The position numbers were made by a program, and so were the translations under genes. Shown piece by piece: positions 1 to 9,973 of a stretch of DNA of 64,000 bases. Positions within the stretch are counted from its first letter, which is position 1. Each line of letters starts with the position of its first letter. The notes beneath the pieces are model-generated. The model saw nothing but the letters and a program-made list of their open reading frames with translations. It did no database searches and was not told the DNA's origin. Source of the DNA: Rhexocercosporidium sp. MPI-PUGE-AT-0058 (Eukaryota; Ascomycota; Leotiomycetes; Helotiales). The DNA lies in NCBI GenBank assembly GCA_020746875.1, contig JAGTJL010000012.1, positions 124,001 to 188,000 on the forward strand. Direction: 5' to 3'.

Positions 1-402
1 TGGTCCACTCGGTCTGGTATCCCTAGCATAGATAACTCTCGCAGGTGTCGCAGGGTTGATCTTCAGCTTCTCCTCCAAGCCTTTGTACACCTTAGCCACA
101 TCCTCGTTCTTTGCATTGGCGAGCTCGGTCGAGTATGCCTCCCAGGTGTTCTCCAGCATCTCTCCCATTGGATCCACGAGCTTGACACCATTATCTTCAG
201 GTGGATTGTGGGAAGCTGTGATCATAACACCAATTGTCTGTCCGCCGAGTTTACGGGATCGCAGAGCTGCGACCAGACCAACGCGGAAGACCACGCTATC
301 GAGGAGGGTAGCTTTCATTCTAAACCCCGCAGTGCCATACTGGAAAACACGATCTGCAGGCTTTGGGTGCTTGTCCGAGGCGGCAAGGATTTTGGCGTCC
401 AT
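1..402 (-). CDS. PCM1: Phosphoacetylglucosamine mutase, N-terminal part (cut by window edge)
   Basis: Cytosolic enzyme that interconverts N-acetylglucosamine-6-phosphate and N-acetylglucosamine-1-phosphate on the way to UDP-GlcNAc, needed for chitin, N-glycans and GPI anchors. The frame stays open from the ATG at 402-400 to the window edge, giving 134 residues without an intron. An early segment reads VFQYGTAGFR, followed by VALRSRKLGG-like sequence and the hallmark active-site loop TASHNPPEDNG, whose serine carries the phosphate in the alpha-D-phosphohexomutase family. The next stretch (VKLVDPMGEML) also fits the AGM1/PCM1 branch rather than phosphoglucomutase. The gene diverges from MUS81, with about 610 bp between the two start codons. 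Metal-binding and sugar-binding loops lie outside the window. Family assignment is firm; the symbol follows yeast usage. Confidence 0.93.
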   Translation of the reverse strand, partial: MDAKILAASDKHPKPADRVFQYGTAGFRMKATLLDSVVFRVGLVAALRSRKLGGQTIGVMITASHNPPEDNGVKLVDPMGEMLENTWEAYSTELANAKNEDVAKVYKGLEEKLKINPATPARVIYARDTRPSGP

Positions 403-1015
403 GATTGCGATTGACTGTTGTGGAGATGAGGAAGAGTAAGGGAGGGGAGAAAGGGGAACTGTTCTCTTATGAACAGGGTAAAGTGAGATGCTCGTAAAGA
501 AGGGCAGATCTTGTCAAGGAGGGGAGGGAGGGGAGGGCAAAAGGCACAGCCAGCCGCTGTCTATCAAGCTTTGGATTTCGCTGCTATTTTAGTCCGAACT
601 TTCAACAACTGGGCTTAGAGCAGCTCTTCACCGCTTTGAGGGGAGAAGGAGGGGCGGAGGGGCAAGTGCATGAGAAGATACGATACGATGCGGTGCGATG
701 CAGTTGGAATGCCTGTCCGTGATCCTTGTGGGCGCCAAGCCGTGGATAGTCACGTGGACTCGCGTTTTCCCTGACGCGTTGAAGCATGCATCTATGCATC
801 CATCGTGTGAACATCAACATCCTCTTCCCATCCCCGCATTCCTCTTCCTCTCCTTGCAGCCTCAATTGCTAGCCTCACCACCTTCACTTGACTATGGTCA
901 GCGGAACGTGTTGCTAGGCATCATCAGCTTGCTCATCAATTGCTCTCAATTGCACCCGAAAGCACTCAATTGCTCCCGATTCTCAAATACATATCCCACC
1001 ACCTTGACCCCCACC
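403..1015. promoter_or_regulatory. Shared divergent promoter region of PCM1 and MUS81
   Basis: This 613-bp gap separates two divergent start codons, so it must hold both promoters. It contains an ACGCGT core at 774-779, the MluI cell-cycle box bound by MBF-type factors in fungi, and a CACGTG E-box at 751-756. Four CAATTGC words occur at 863, 937, 947 and 967; the last three are spaced 10 and 20 bp. A purine-rich G-run segment lies near 520-540. The sites are seen directly; their use is inferred. Confidence 0.55.
774..779. promoter_or_regulatory. MluI cell-cycle box (ACGCGT) upstream of MUS81
   Basis: A perfect palindromic ACGCGT lies about 240 bp before the MUS81 ATG. In fungi this word is the binding site of MBF, which drives G1/S expression of replication and repair genes, so a link to a recombination nuclease is plausible. 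A single six-base word can occur by chance. Confidence 0.35.
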
Positions 1016-2785
1016 ATGCCGGACTGCCCCAACGAGCTCTGGCATAGTCTCGCCCTGGAGTGGCTTGCAGAGGCCCGGAATAGGAACAGTAAAGGGGTCC
1101 AGACATACAAGAAAGCCTGCGATTCCCTCAAAGCATGTCCCTTCGAGCTGCAGCATCCATCTGAGGCAGTACAGCTTACTGGCTGGGGACCGAAGCTGGT
1201 TGAGAGATTGACCAAGGATCTCCAAAGTTATTGCGATGCCAACAACATGCCAATGCCTCAGAGGCAAAACAAGAGGAAGAAGAAGGCTGCTGGACCTGGG
1301 GGTGAAGAACCAGGTAGCGATGAGGAGCCAACAACACCAAAGAAGAAAGCAAGGAAGACCAAGCCCTACGTACCAGGATTTCGGACTGGTCCGTATGCTC
1401 TGCTTATTGCTCTATCGACACAAGAAAAGGGCTCGAGGGAAGGCATCACGAAATCACATTTGATTGAGCTCGCACAGCCGCATTGTGATTCATCTTTCTC
1501 AGCACCAAGCGATCCCACGAAGTTCTATACTGCCTGGAACTCGATGAAGACGTTGCAGAACAAGGACATGGTATACGAGAAAGGCAGACCGACTCGTCTG
1601 TACTACCTTACGGATGAGGGCTGGGACGCTGCGGAAGCACTGTTGAAAACAGTAGATCCCACTCAAGGCAGGTTGGACAAGTTTACAGCAGCCGATAGGA
1701 CAGCCCGCGACTATTCGGACAACGAGGGTCTTTCGGATATGGAGAGACCCGTCCGACGCTCTAATACCAGAGCCTCGGAGTCTCCAAAGAAGTCCACTGT
1801 CCCAGACATCGTTCCTCAGGGAAAGCCTGTGTCTTCCTCCGCCGATCTCCCGGTCTTTACGCCGATTATTTTGGAGCCAGGATCCTTCACCGTGGAATTG
1901 GTTCTAGATGTACGCGAAATTCGTGCCAAGTCAGATCGTGACTACATGGAGAAGAACCTCACGTCAGGAGGCATCAAACCTATAATGCGAGCACTTGCTT
2001 TGGGCGACGTTCTATGGGTGGCAAAGTTACACGATCCGGGTCTGCTCGAACGTCGAGGCGCTGAAGGAGATGAGGTTCTCCTCGATTACATTGTGGAAAG
2101 AAAAAGACTTGATGATCTGATAGGTTCCATCAAGGATGGTCGATTTCGCGAGCAAAAGTTCCGACTGCGCAAATCCGGAGTCAAGAATGCCATCTACATC
2201 ATCGAAGAGATGGCAAATGCGGCAGATAGATATGAAGAAGCAGTGGCATCCGCCATCGCTTCAACCCAGGTGGTTAACGGATATTTCGTAAAGAAGACAC
2301 AAAAAATGGACGACACGATTCGGTATCTAGTAAGCCTGACGAAGATTCTAAAGGCGAAATACGAGTTGAAACCGCTTCATCTCATACCAACGAAAATCGT
2401 GACGACTACCAACTACTTGCCGTTGCTAGAGCATCTTGCGAAGAAGCATCCCAGTATTGATTATCATATCACATATGATGCATTCGCAGACATCAGCTCA
2501 AAATCGGGTAACTCGACTTTGAGAGATACGTATCTGAAGATGCTGATGTGCATCCGAGGTGTGACGGGAGAGAAAGCTCTGGAGATACAAAAAAGATGGA
2601 AGACTCCAAAAGAATTCCTTGATGCATACAAGCGGATCGAGGAGAAGGAGGGAGATGGTGAGCAGTGTCGGAAGAAGAAGATGGATCTCGTTTCAGGCGA
2701 GATGAGCGGTCTGATCGGGAGAAAGAAAGTCGCCAGGGCTTTGAGCGTCAAGATTTCGGAGGTCTGGGGCGATGTACAGACTTGA
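1016..2785 (+). CDS. MUS81: Crossover junction endonuclease MUS81
   Basis: Catalytic subunit of the nuclear Mus81-Eme1 (Mms4) nuclease, which cuts replication-fork, flap and nicked Holliday-junction structures. The single-exon frame encodes 589 residues, close to the family length. Residues about 1-75 look like the N-terminal helix-hairpin-helix domain (ELWHSLALEWL, LTGWGPKLVERL). A basic linker follows, then a winged-helix-like segment (about 125-220, ending YYLTDEGWDAAE). The ERCC4 nuclease domain starts near FTVELVLDVREIR and carries the catalytic ERKRLDD motif, with E361, R362, K363 and D366. A C-terminal tandem HhH region includes CIRGVTGEKALEI. The frame is open 106 codons further upstream, but the ATG at 1016 (ACCATGC context) starts exactly at the conserved domain. 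The ACGCGT box upstream fits S-phase expression. Confidence 0.95.
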   Translation: MPDCPNELWHSLALEWLAEARNRNSKGVQTYKKACDSLKACPFELQHPSEAVQLTGWGPKLVERLTKDLQSYCDANNMPMPQRQNKRKKKAAGPGGEEPGSDEEPTTPKKKARKTKPYVPGFRTGPYALLIALSTQEKGSREGITKSHLIELAQPHCDSSFSAPSDPTKFYTAWNSMKTLQNKDMVYEKGRPTRLYYLTDEGWDAAEALLKTVDPTQGRLDKFTAADRTARDYSDNEGLSDMERPVRRSNTRASESPKKSTVPDIVPQGKPVSSSADLPVFTPIILEPGSFTVELVLDVREIRAKSDRDYMEKNLTSGGIKPIMRALALGDVLWVAKLHDPGLLERRGAEGDEVLLDYIVERKRLDDLIGSIKDGRFREQKFRLRKSGVKNAIYIIEEMANAADRYEEAVASAIASTQVVNGYFVKKTQKMDDTIRYLVSLTKILKAKYELKPLHLIPTKIVTTTNYLPLLEHLAKKHPSIDYHITYDAFADISSKSGNSTLRDTYLKMLMCIRGVTGEKALEIQKRWKTPKEFLDAYKRIEEKEGDGEQCRKKKMDLVSGEMSGLIGRKKVARALSVKISEVWGDVQT

Positions 2786-3259
2786 ATGTTCTGTTGTATT
2801 GCTTTGGTTTTTTTTTATCCCCGGTTTAGCGTGAAAATTATATGCTGCCTACAAGGGCTAGTTCAAATGCGGAGTTAAAGGTGGCAGTGAAGATGACTTT
2901 TGGAAATTGAAATCTTCTTTCACTTCTTGGGACTCTAGTTTTACTTCCTTTTATGCTACTTCCTCATTGCTGTGGTTTGTGCCTTTGAGATGATGCCTGT
3001 TCTAGCAACTCGGTTCGTAAGGCTGTGTAGTGTCTTCATTGCGTTGTTATCCTGGCAGTAATCATTCGCATTTATCAGTAGTAGTTCATTAGTCGATTGT
3101 ATGGTCTCAACTAGCTTCTCAACCTCAGCGCATTCCACTCATTTGATTGCTGATCTCGCGAGCTAGATCTTGAAAGTTGTACTAAAGCCCAGAGGCACCG
3201 CGAAGCTCCCCAGACAATAAAAAGCCCACGTCGCCCCCTTGATAACGTCCAAACCGCCC

Positions 3260-3283
3260 GGGGGGGGGGGGGGGGGGGGGGGG
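3260..3283 (+). repeat. G24 mononucleotide run
   Basis: Twenty-four consecutive G on the + strand. Such a run can form G-quadruplex structures and is prone to length errors in sequencing and assembly. Confidence 0.95.
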
Positions 3284-3367
3284 TAAGGTATTGGCAAGTT
3301 TTTGCCTCTTTCGAAGGTCCAGGCAGGGTTTAAAAGACAGAGCAGCAAGCATTCTGTTAACATTCTT

Positions 3368-3384
3368 CCCCCCCCCCCCCCCCC
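3368..3384 (+). repeat. C17 mononucleotide run
   Basis: Seventeen consecutive C on the + strand, then a G and four more C. It is complementary to the G24 run 84 bp upstream, so the two could pair as a hairpin or form a triplex. Confidence 0.95.
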
Positions 3385-3531
3385 GCCCCAATATTGTCAA
3401 CATCAGCAACCTCCGTTGGGGCTTCTCATTCACATCCTCATCTTTCTTCCAACAAGTCCCCATACCCATCACTCTCACCAAACGCTCTCTGCCAGGTCGT
3501 CGTATCTACAAGCAACCCTCAACCTCCTGCC

Positions 3532-4921
3532 ATGGCGCGCGACATAGTTGACTTGCCAGAACACGGAATACTGCAAGGTCTGGGTACCTTGACTTCGAAA
3601 CACATCCGATTTCAGCTACATGAAAGTCGCATCGCCCACGACCCTAAAGCTCTGAAAGCTGACTTGCTTGCTCTGCTCGCGCTATTTAGACTAGGTATCG
3701 TCAACGAAGACCATGCTGCCGATCCTGCTTTGCTAGTGAAAGTGACTGTATGGTGCGGCTCATTAGTTTCTGCCCTCCAACAGGAACTATCAATTGCAGG
3801 CATCGACAAAAGCGCCAACAAGTGGTTCGATATCGAGAACTTGATTCGTGCAGAGTTTGTTTTCTTCGTTCTGTGAGAAGAGTGTGAAAGGTGCTAATAT
3901 GCATGTTTAGACTCGAGGACGAGTCTGACACCGACGATACTGAGGATGACGAGTCTGATGCTGAGGCCTCGGGATCTTCGAGCCAAGTTGCGGTGTTTAC
4001 GACAGAGCCACCAACCGCTTCCGTCATGAATCTGCTTCTTACTTCGTTCTATGTAGACATGGTATCTTACGCCCCTGAATTCTCTGCAGCATTTCCAGGG
4101 TGTCCAGTCAATAGTGCTGCCAAATTCCTCCGGGTTATCGACGAAGTCCCCTTCATCAAGGATACCCAGAATCTCACCAACATCTGCAAGCAACTAAAAA
4201 CCGAGGGAGATCGTCTTGTGTTCTGGATGTGTTCTACTTTTGGATCGGATATCATTAAAGCTACCGAGGATTCGGGCCTGAAGGTTCCTGGCTTTCCAAA
4301 CTCTGTCTGTCAATTCGTCTTGGCCAGACCTGCCCCTGTACATCGAGAAACTTTCGCAGAGCATCTCAAACAAACCAAAATCAAACCCATGCTGTTGTTT
4401 CATGGTACGCCCATGCGACACTTGCAATCGATCCTACGCAATGGATTTTCTCCTGCTGCTAACCAGAGATTTGGCGCTGAGCTCTTCATGGCTAAAACCC
4501 GCTGGAATCTTATGGTTATACCGGAAAGGAACTTGTGTACCAATCCGATGAAAGGTATTCGGCTCTACCACAGGCCCAAATCTGGACTAACACGCCTTTC
4601 AAAACTTGTGGGGTGCTCCTAGGCTGCCAGGTTACCGGTCAAGGGCGACCAGTGTACGATGGCCAAGGAGTACATGTCATCAAGCAGCTAGATTCTATCG
4701 CTGTTCGCTACAATTTCCTATTGCCTTTGACCAGGACCTTGGATCACCTCGGTGTTGACGCGCCAGGCAGGGCTTTGGTAGAACCAGCCATGACTACCGC
4801 ATTCAAAGCCATTCTGGAAGGTATCAACAATCTTGCGACAGGAGAAGGAGAAGGAGATGGAGGAGATGAAGGGGATGAAGGGGATGAGGAGGGGGGAAAT
4901 GGAGAAGCATCAAAGTCTTGA
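3532..4921 (+). CDS. PARP-like (ADP-ribosyltransferase fold) protein, frame-disrupted
   Basis: Predicted ADP-ribosyltransferase-fold protein; activity is doubtful. Exon 1 starts at ATG 3532. An intron ends at AG 3909-3910 after a CTAAT branch; its donor is either GTTTGT at 3855 (56 bp) or GTGAGA at 3873 (38 bp), both in phase. An acidic linker follows (DTDDTEDDESD), then a domain whose core reads LLFHGTPMRHLQSILRNGF, matching the first PARP signature (histidine in FHGT). A later part, CGVLLGCQV to AVRYNFLLP, matches the end of the PARP fold but lies in another frame. The frames join cleanly if one A is missing from AAAA at 4494-4497, giving a segment that aligns with the second copy at 5861-6364. 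An alternative 59-bp intron (4515-4573, GTTATA donor) also restores frame but deletes conserved sequence. The usual catalytic tyrosine position appears to be phenylalanine (ELFMA). The tail is Gly/Asp/Glu-rich. Confidence 0.6.
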
Positions 4922-5860
4922 GCATCATTAATCCTTCGTAGAGGGTGAGAGTGGTCTCGGTTTCACAGCTCTGCTGAGCAGAAGCTATATTTCAGCGAGA
5001 CTTGCCTGCCCGACTTAAGTCTTGGATGCGCACTCGGTATTTCGGGGGCAGCGAGTCTGAAGAGAAGTGCAGCGTGAAGCTTTCGGCATCACCAACTGGG
5101 TGAGAGGTACCAATAGCATCATGTACCTCTGCTGGATAGAACCTACATTGTAGCAACACATAACTTCGGAGTTGGATTCCTTGGGCATTCTTAGTAGCAT
5201 AATACACATCTTTGCGGCATTATCTACTGTTGTACTGTTTTCACCGTTACCTTGTTCTCTCTTCTCTAGCTTGAGTCTGTGCTTACTGATAGTTGCCTCA
5301 AGCCTTGAAAGTCGACCTTTCGAAGTTTTATGTGGCCTTTGTTCTAAGATTTCTGGTAAGTTAGCCGTCTTACATGCTTGGTTCTTCTCGATAGTTCTAC
5401 CTACGGTAAGCCTCTCATCCACAATCACGTCTTGAATTTATCAAATAATCTTAGAGGCTCACTGAATTTCCTCCCAGGCTTTTAATCTTCGTTCGTATGT
5501 CGAAGAAGGCTTGGTTCATAGATCTCGATTGAGTCTGAGTGAAATGCCTATCTATTGTACTGCCTGTTGGTATGAGATACTTCTAGAGGCTCTAGTATGC
5601 CTCGAAGCTGCTTCTTCGTTCTGTAGCCAACCTCTAGACTCTAGAGGAAGATGTTGTCTCGCTTTCAAGAGTCCGATGATATATGGTATATTTTCAGCGC
5701 TTGAGACATGGACTCTCGAAGCTCTGTTCATCCACGACTACGTTCCCAACGAAATATCCTTGCGAGCCCAAGCTGCTATCGTCACCACAAGGGCTGGTCA
5801 AGAAAGAAGGAATTGACGGACGAGGGGCAAGAGGAAGGCTGAAGCAATGAGCCTGCTTAG
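4922..5860. other. Region between the two PARP-like copies
   Basis: No supported gene. An open frame at 5511-5816 has no recognisable similarity to the N-terminal half of the first copy. A possible splice acceptor (GCTTAG) ends at 5860, directly before the PARP-like block of the second copy, so remains of upstream exons may lie here. I could not join them in phase with a good donor. Confidence 0.4.
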
Positions 5861-6364
5861 ACCCTTCTCTTCCACGGAACAGATCTCGGTGTACTCCGAT
5901 CCATTATCCGAAATGACTTCACAGGCTCATGCGATCGCCCATTCGGCAACGGGCTCTTCGTGGCCGAGGATCTGGCAACCTCGTGGAACTACGCATACGA
6001 TCAGTGGCAACATCTATACAAGAAGTTGCAGACATGGCACGAAATCCGATACAAGAAACACGGTTTGTTAATCGGCTGCAACGTCCTCGGACAAGTCCAC
6101 CCCGTGGATGATCTGACCGAGATGAACGTCCATGTTATCAAAAGCTTCGCCTCCATCATGCCTCAATATTGCTTTCTCTTCCCTCCACAGGTCCACGAGT
6201 CCATCCACACAAGAGCACAAGTCGAGCCGACTATGCTGGCTGCATTCTGCAAGATCAAAGATGGGCTTGATGCGTCGTATTATAAGGGCTCAAAAATGAG
6301 CGAGCGGATTCTAGATTCCGCTTCTTTCTTCTGCGGCGGATTTCCGGTATTGGGTTCCGGTTAA
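5861..6364 (+). pseudogene. Truncated second PARP-like domain copy
   Basis: The frame from 5861 to the TAA at 6362-6364 encodes 167 residues matching only the catalytic part of the neighbouring PARP-like gene. It opens TLLFHGTDLGVLRSIIRNDF, continues FGNGLFVAEDLATSWNYAY, and ends with GLLIGCNVLGQVHPVDD and VHVIKSFASIMPQYCFLFPP. These blocks align with LLFHGTPMRHLQSILRNGF, FGAELFMA, GVLLGCQVTGQ and VHVIKQLDSIAVRYNFLLP of the first copy. There is a stop (TAG) directly upstream, which may be part of a splice acceptor, but no convincing first exon is present. The position of the usual catalytic tyrosine is phenylalanine here too. It could be the last exon of a spliced gene; a 5'-truncated tandem duplicate seems more likely. 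Confidence 0.55.
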
Positions 6365-7816
6365 ATTCGAACTTATGGCGGAGATCATGGTAGTTGGCTA
6401 TGTTGTGCCCCCGGCTCTGATCTTGCTTGAGTTGACGAGCTTTTATATATGATTGTTCCTCGCTTTTATTCTTGGACGTGGCGAGTAATTAGAATGGGGT
6501 AGTTCAGAGTAGGATTATAGCTTTTAAATGAAATCAACAGAAAGGACAGGGGCAAGACAATCCTTTTCAAAGACTTAGACTGCTGCTTGCGTGCGAGGTC
6601 ACGGGTGCTAGACGACCGGTCCACGATATCAGCGAAAGTTCCGGTGCCAAAGTACATTTTATCGAAAAGATGGACTCAATCATGCCACGGTACTTATTTC
6701 TGATTAGAAGTGTTGGATGGTACGATGCGAAGAAAAGGAAAGGCAGGCAAGTGGAAACTTGATAATGGCGCAGACGTGGAGCCTGCTTTGACAGCTGCTC
6801 TAAGAGAATCGAGGATGGGATCACCTCCATTGCCGAGTAGAAAATAGAAGCTACTTCGATTTACCAAAGCCATTGAGTTGAAGTGGTCATTTCTGGGGAA
6901 CTTTACAACTATTTCTAGGTCATACATTGGAGCTGCAGGTAGCCTAAAGCGAGCTGACACCCCACACACCACATGGCGCTAGCACTGAAGGTGATTTGGA
7001 TCCGATGCGCTACTTCATCCAATATCCTCGCTTCTCAAGAGATCATGAATGCGACCAGCATCACCGTCAGCCAAACCTTGGTGGACCATCCCGCCCTCGG
7101 ATTTCTACAGCCAAGTCGTCAGTTGCATTTCGGGGTTGACTAGAACAACTTGAAGGAAGGAAAACTTACCGGCCCTTTACACTTCAAGGACAGCCGGGTG
7201 AATATAATCATGTCACGGGCGTAGCGTGTATCTAGATCAATATCTGCAGGACAAGAGGCACGGCGGTTTGTAGGAAACATCTTAAAGAAAGGTGGTTTCT
7301 TTAAAGTCGTATTGGCTGGCACGGACGCTTCGTCTAGAGACCCAGGACCGAAAGGTATCGTTCTTTAAGGGGTTGTAGCGAATCTAGCCTTGGAGCGACG
7401 GAAGTTGAAGGACATGTTGCGTGATAGCCTTGGCAGTGATGAAAACCTCAATAACGCCGTACTCGGGTTGATGGACGGTAAAAAGAGCGAGCTAATGCTA
7501 AGAATATCTGATATTTTGATTAGCTAATGTTGTATGGAAGGGGAACAGATATCCAAGGTACAAATACAGGATGAACGCCTATCTGTCGAGTCGTGACTGC
7601 CTCGTCTAATGTTCCCGATTAGGAAAAGGTTCGCTTAGCCCACTAGTTTCTACAACGTCGCTTCCTCCGAAAACAACAAACGCAAATCTCGTCATCATCG
7701 AGACATCAGCTCTATCCTTTAAATTACAATCGCGCCCGTTCAACATTGAACGCGTCCTGATTTCTTATCGTCAATCAATCGACCGTCCCAACAACAACGA
7801 ATGATGTCCTGTCACG
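6365..7816. other. Gene-poor stretch
   Basis: About 1.45 kb without a supported gene. Frames here are under 95 codons, overlap on both strands and show no family motif. The last 150 bp before 7817 look like a promoter and leader (pyrimidine-rich, CAACAACAACG just before the next start). Confidence 0.5.
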
Positions 7817-8633
7817 ATGGACCCCGCCACGATCCCCGGAGGAATGCGAGAAGGCATTGAGCATCCAGCGACTCACCACAAGGGCGCGAAGGTCGAGACC
7901 AGGCGAAAGTACAAAGCTTCATTGAATAAGTTCATGGAACCAGAAGCCTTCAAGACCGTCGCAATCAATCAGGGTCACTTACTTATTTCACCTCAACCGT
8001 CTGCCTCTAGCCTCAGGCATCATACCTCTTCTGGGATCACAAACATCAACATGCCAACCACATATGAAAGAATTCAAGCATACAGACCTCCGCCCTACGT
8101 ATCTCCCTATGGCGGAACCCAACCCACCACCATACCTTCGACGAACAGGAACCTCCAGTCAATACGCGAATCTAAGGGTCCAAGGCCGTCAAGAGAGGGA
8201 GATCCACCACCATGGCTCTGCTGTTTTGCGCAAAGGCAAGTCCCCGAATGGGACAGACATAAGGAGGTAAATTTCTAAGATGAATCATTCCATTTTATTG
8301 CAGAAGCTGACTTCAAACTTCAAGACATGGAATTCGGGTACAGAGAGTAGTTGCACCGTTCACCCATGTCAACACAAGAAATGCGAAGACTGTCTGTGGG
8401 AGTCTCTAGAGGAACTGCCAGGGGTTGCTCAAGCTCAAAACCAACCACCATCTAAACAAAAGGAATCAGAAGGTGGTGAGCAAGAGGCTACCGGGGTCGA
8501 CGAAGAACCTGAAAACCAGGAGACAAATCCTTTGGAGAACACAGGAATGATGGTACCACCAAGTATGCCAGCGTCGAAAGGGATCAATCGTGACCCAAGG
8601 ACCGGAAGACCAAGACTTTGGACTAAGGATTGA
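7817..8633 (+). CDS. Orphan protein with Cys/His-rich, zinc-finger-like segment
   Basis: Two exons are proposed: 7817-8266 and 8304-8633, joined in phase 0 across a 37-bp intron (GTAAAT to TTGCAG) and giving 259 residues. Both flanking frames are long and compatible. The first half is low complexity with Pro-rich pieces (YRPPPYVSPYGG). The centre carries WLCCFAQ, then across the splice SCTVHPCQHKKCEDC, an arrangement of W, C and H like small zinc-binding modules found in many fungal orphan proteins (a C-C pair, then C-x4-C-x-H-x2-C-x2-C). The C-terminus is Glu/Gln-rich and disordered (GGEQEATGVDEEPENQE). The intron is shorter than usual; without splicing, exon 1 would end at a stop at 8276-8278. 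No function can be assigned. Confidence 0.55.
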
Positions 8634-9162
8634 TTGACCAAACGTCAAAATGCTGGATGTGCTGAGTAGACGCTATCATGCGTCTCACTGAAGATTCGGG
8701 TGATAGACATTTGATATTCTTCCATCGGGAACGACTGGCTTGCTCCAATTGATCATTTAATAACAAGCTACGATTCGTGGATTTGCTGAATGTACCGCCA
8801 AATATGGGATATTACCAAAATTTGATTCCAGAATAGCATAAACGGGCGACGGGTAAACGGAAAAAATTGCTGATATTGAATGGTGTGATGTGAATTATGT
8901 AATATCCTGAACTAGTAGTACGATTATCATATAATATGCTAGCCTGTCACTCGATAATGAAAAAACAAAAGCTCTTCCTAGGCCAGAATTTCAAAAATTT
9001 CACCTTCTGGGGACCAATCACTGACATGCCCCACATATGGCATATTTTATCGTCGTCGCCTCCCCACAGCAGCTTTGTTTCTTCAACCCTTTCGAGTCTC
9101 GATCTCGAGCTCCCAACTCCTCTTTTCCAACCAAACCTCGTCACAAATTCGCTCTTGGCAAC

Positions 9163-9973
9163 ATGGCTGACATCCCCAGCCACCTCGCTGAAGATGTCGA
9201 TGTCTTCAAGACAACTGATGGTGTGGCAAACATTGACGCGCCTGCTGTCGACACTAGTTCAGCTTTGGCTACCGACAATCTGGACAGTCCCATTGCTGGC
9301 ACTGCTTCTGAAGAAGAGAAGCCCCAAGGTCCAACAAATGAGGATGTTTCCTTTTTGGCAGAGTTCCTAGCTCGAGTGATTGGCCGCATTTTGTTTGACG
9401 TTACTCAGCCGTACAGATTTCTAACATCCTCGGAAATTGAACCAAAAGACCGAAATGGTCCGGACAATGATGATGTATGGAGAGAACCAAGGCAAGAAAG
9501 GTAAACAACGAGCTGTGCGAATGATGGAAGTTAAAATGCTTACGATTCAACAGCTCTCCTTTATCTGGTAGAAAGAACAAGACTTTTGCCAGAGACTTAG
9601 TATCTCCAGGGGGGAACCAGGATTATGTCAAGAAAATGACCAACCATCGCTTTATAACAATCTACATGATCTTTGCGACTATGACAATATCTTCGAATAC
9701 CCTCCAATGCCTAAGTATGCTCAGGGAAGAAGCCTTCAAGCCTGCTTGATTATTCTTCAGATGCATAAGCATGGAGCGACACCCGAAAACAAGATTACCT
9801 TCAAGCTTCTCCACGATATTGTCCAGAATGTCGCTTTCATTTTCATCACTGACCCACCTTTACGTCTCCTTTTTAAGCTCTCTTGCATCCTGAAGCACGA
9901 TGATCGATTCGACCCCTACACCAACATGAGCTCGGATGATGAAGACAACGAAGAATCCGATGCTGGAACTTAG
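9163..9973 (+). CDS. Orphan protein, two exons (acidic C-terminus)
   Basis: The start is the ATG at 9163 after a pyrimidine-rich leader. Exon 1 (9163-9500) encodes an acidic N-terminus (MADIPSHLAEDVDVF) and a segment SFLAEFLARVIGRILFDVT. A GTAAAC donor at 9501 and AG at 9599-9600 (100 bp) join in phase to a frame ending at 9973, giving 236 residues. That second part, including GRSLQACLIILQMHKHG and PPLRLLFKLSCILKHDD, looks protein-like and ends in an acidic tail (SSDDEDNEESDAGT). Two alternatives exist: a GTATGG donor at 9475 with AG at 9571, and an acceptor at 9553 that leads to a shorter frame. I do not recognise the family. Confidence 0.45.

Larger units (their letters stand above)
2786..3531. 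other. Intergenic region with G24 and C17 homopolymers
   Basis: This 746-bp gap holds no supported gene. It contains an uninterrupted run of 24 G (3260-3283) and, 84 bp later, 17 C (3368-3384). Reading frames across these runs encode only poly-Gly or poly-Pro. The last 130 bp before the next ATG are C/T-rich, typical of a fungal core promoter and 5' leader. Confidence 0.6.

Noticed and set aside
3163..3551. Several open frames with poly-Pro or poly-Gly across the G24 and C17 runs
   Set aside because: They exist only because homopolymer codons contain no stops; there is no promoter, motif or consistent frame.
4515..4573. A 59-bp intron (GTTATA to CCACAG) in the PARP-like gene
   Set aside because: It restores phase, but the donor is weak and it would remove sequence that aligns with the second copy; kept only as the alternative to a frameshift.
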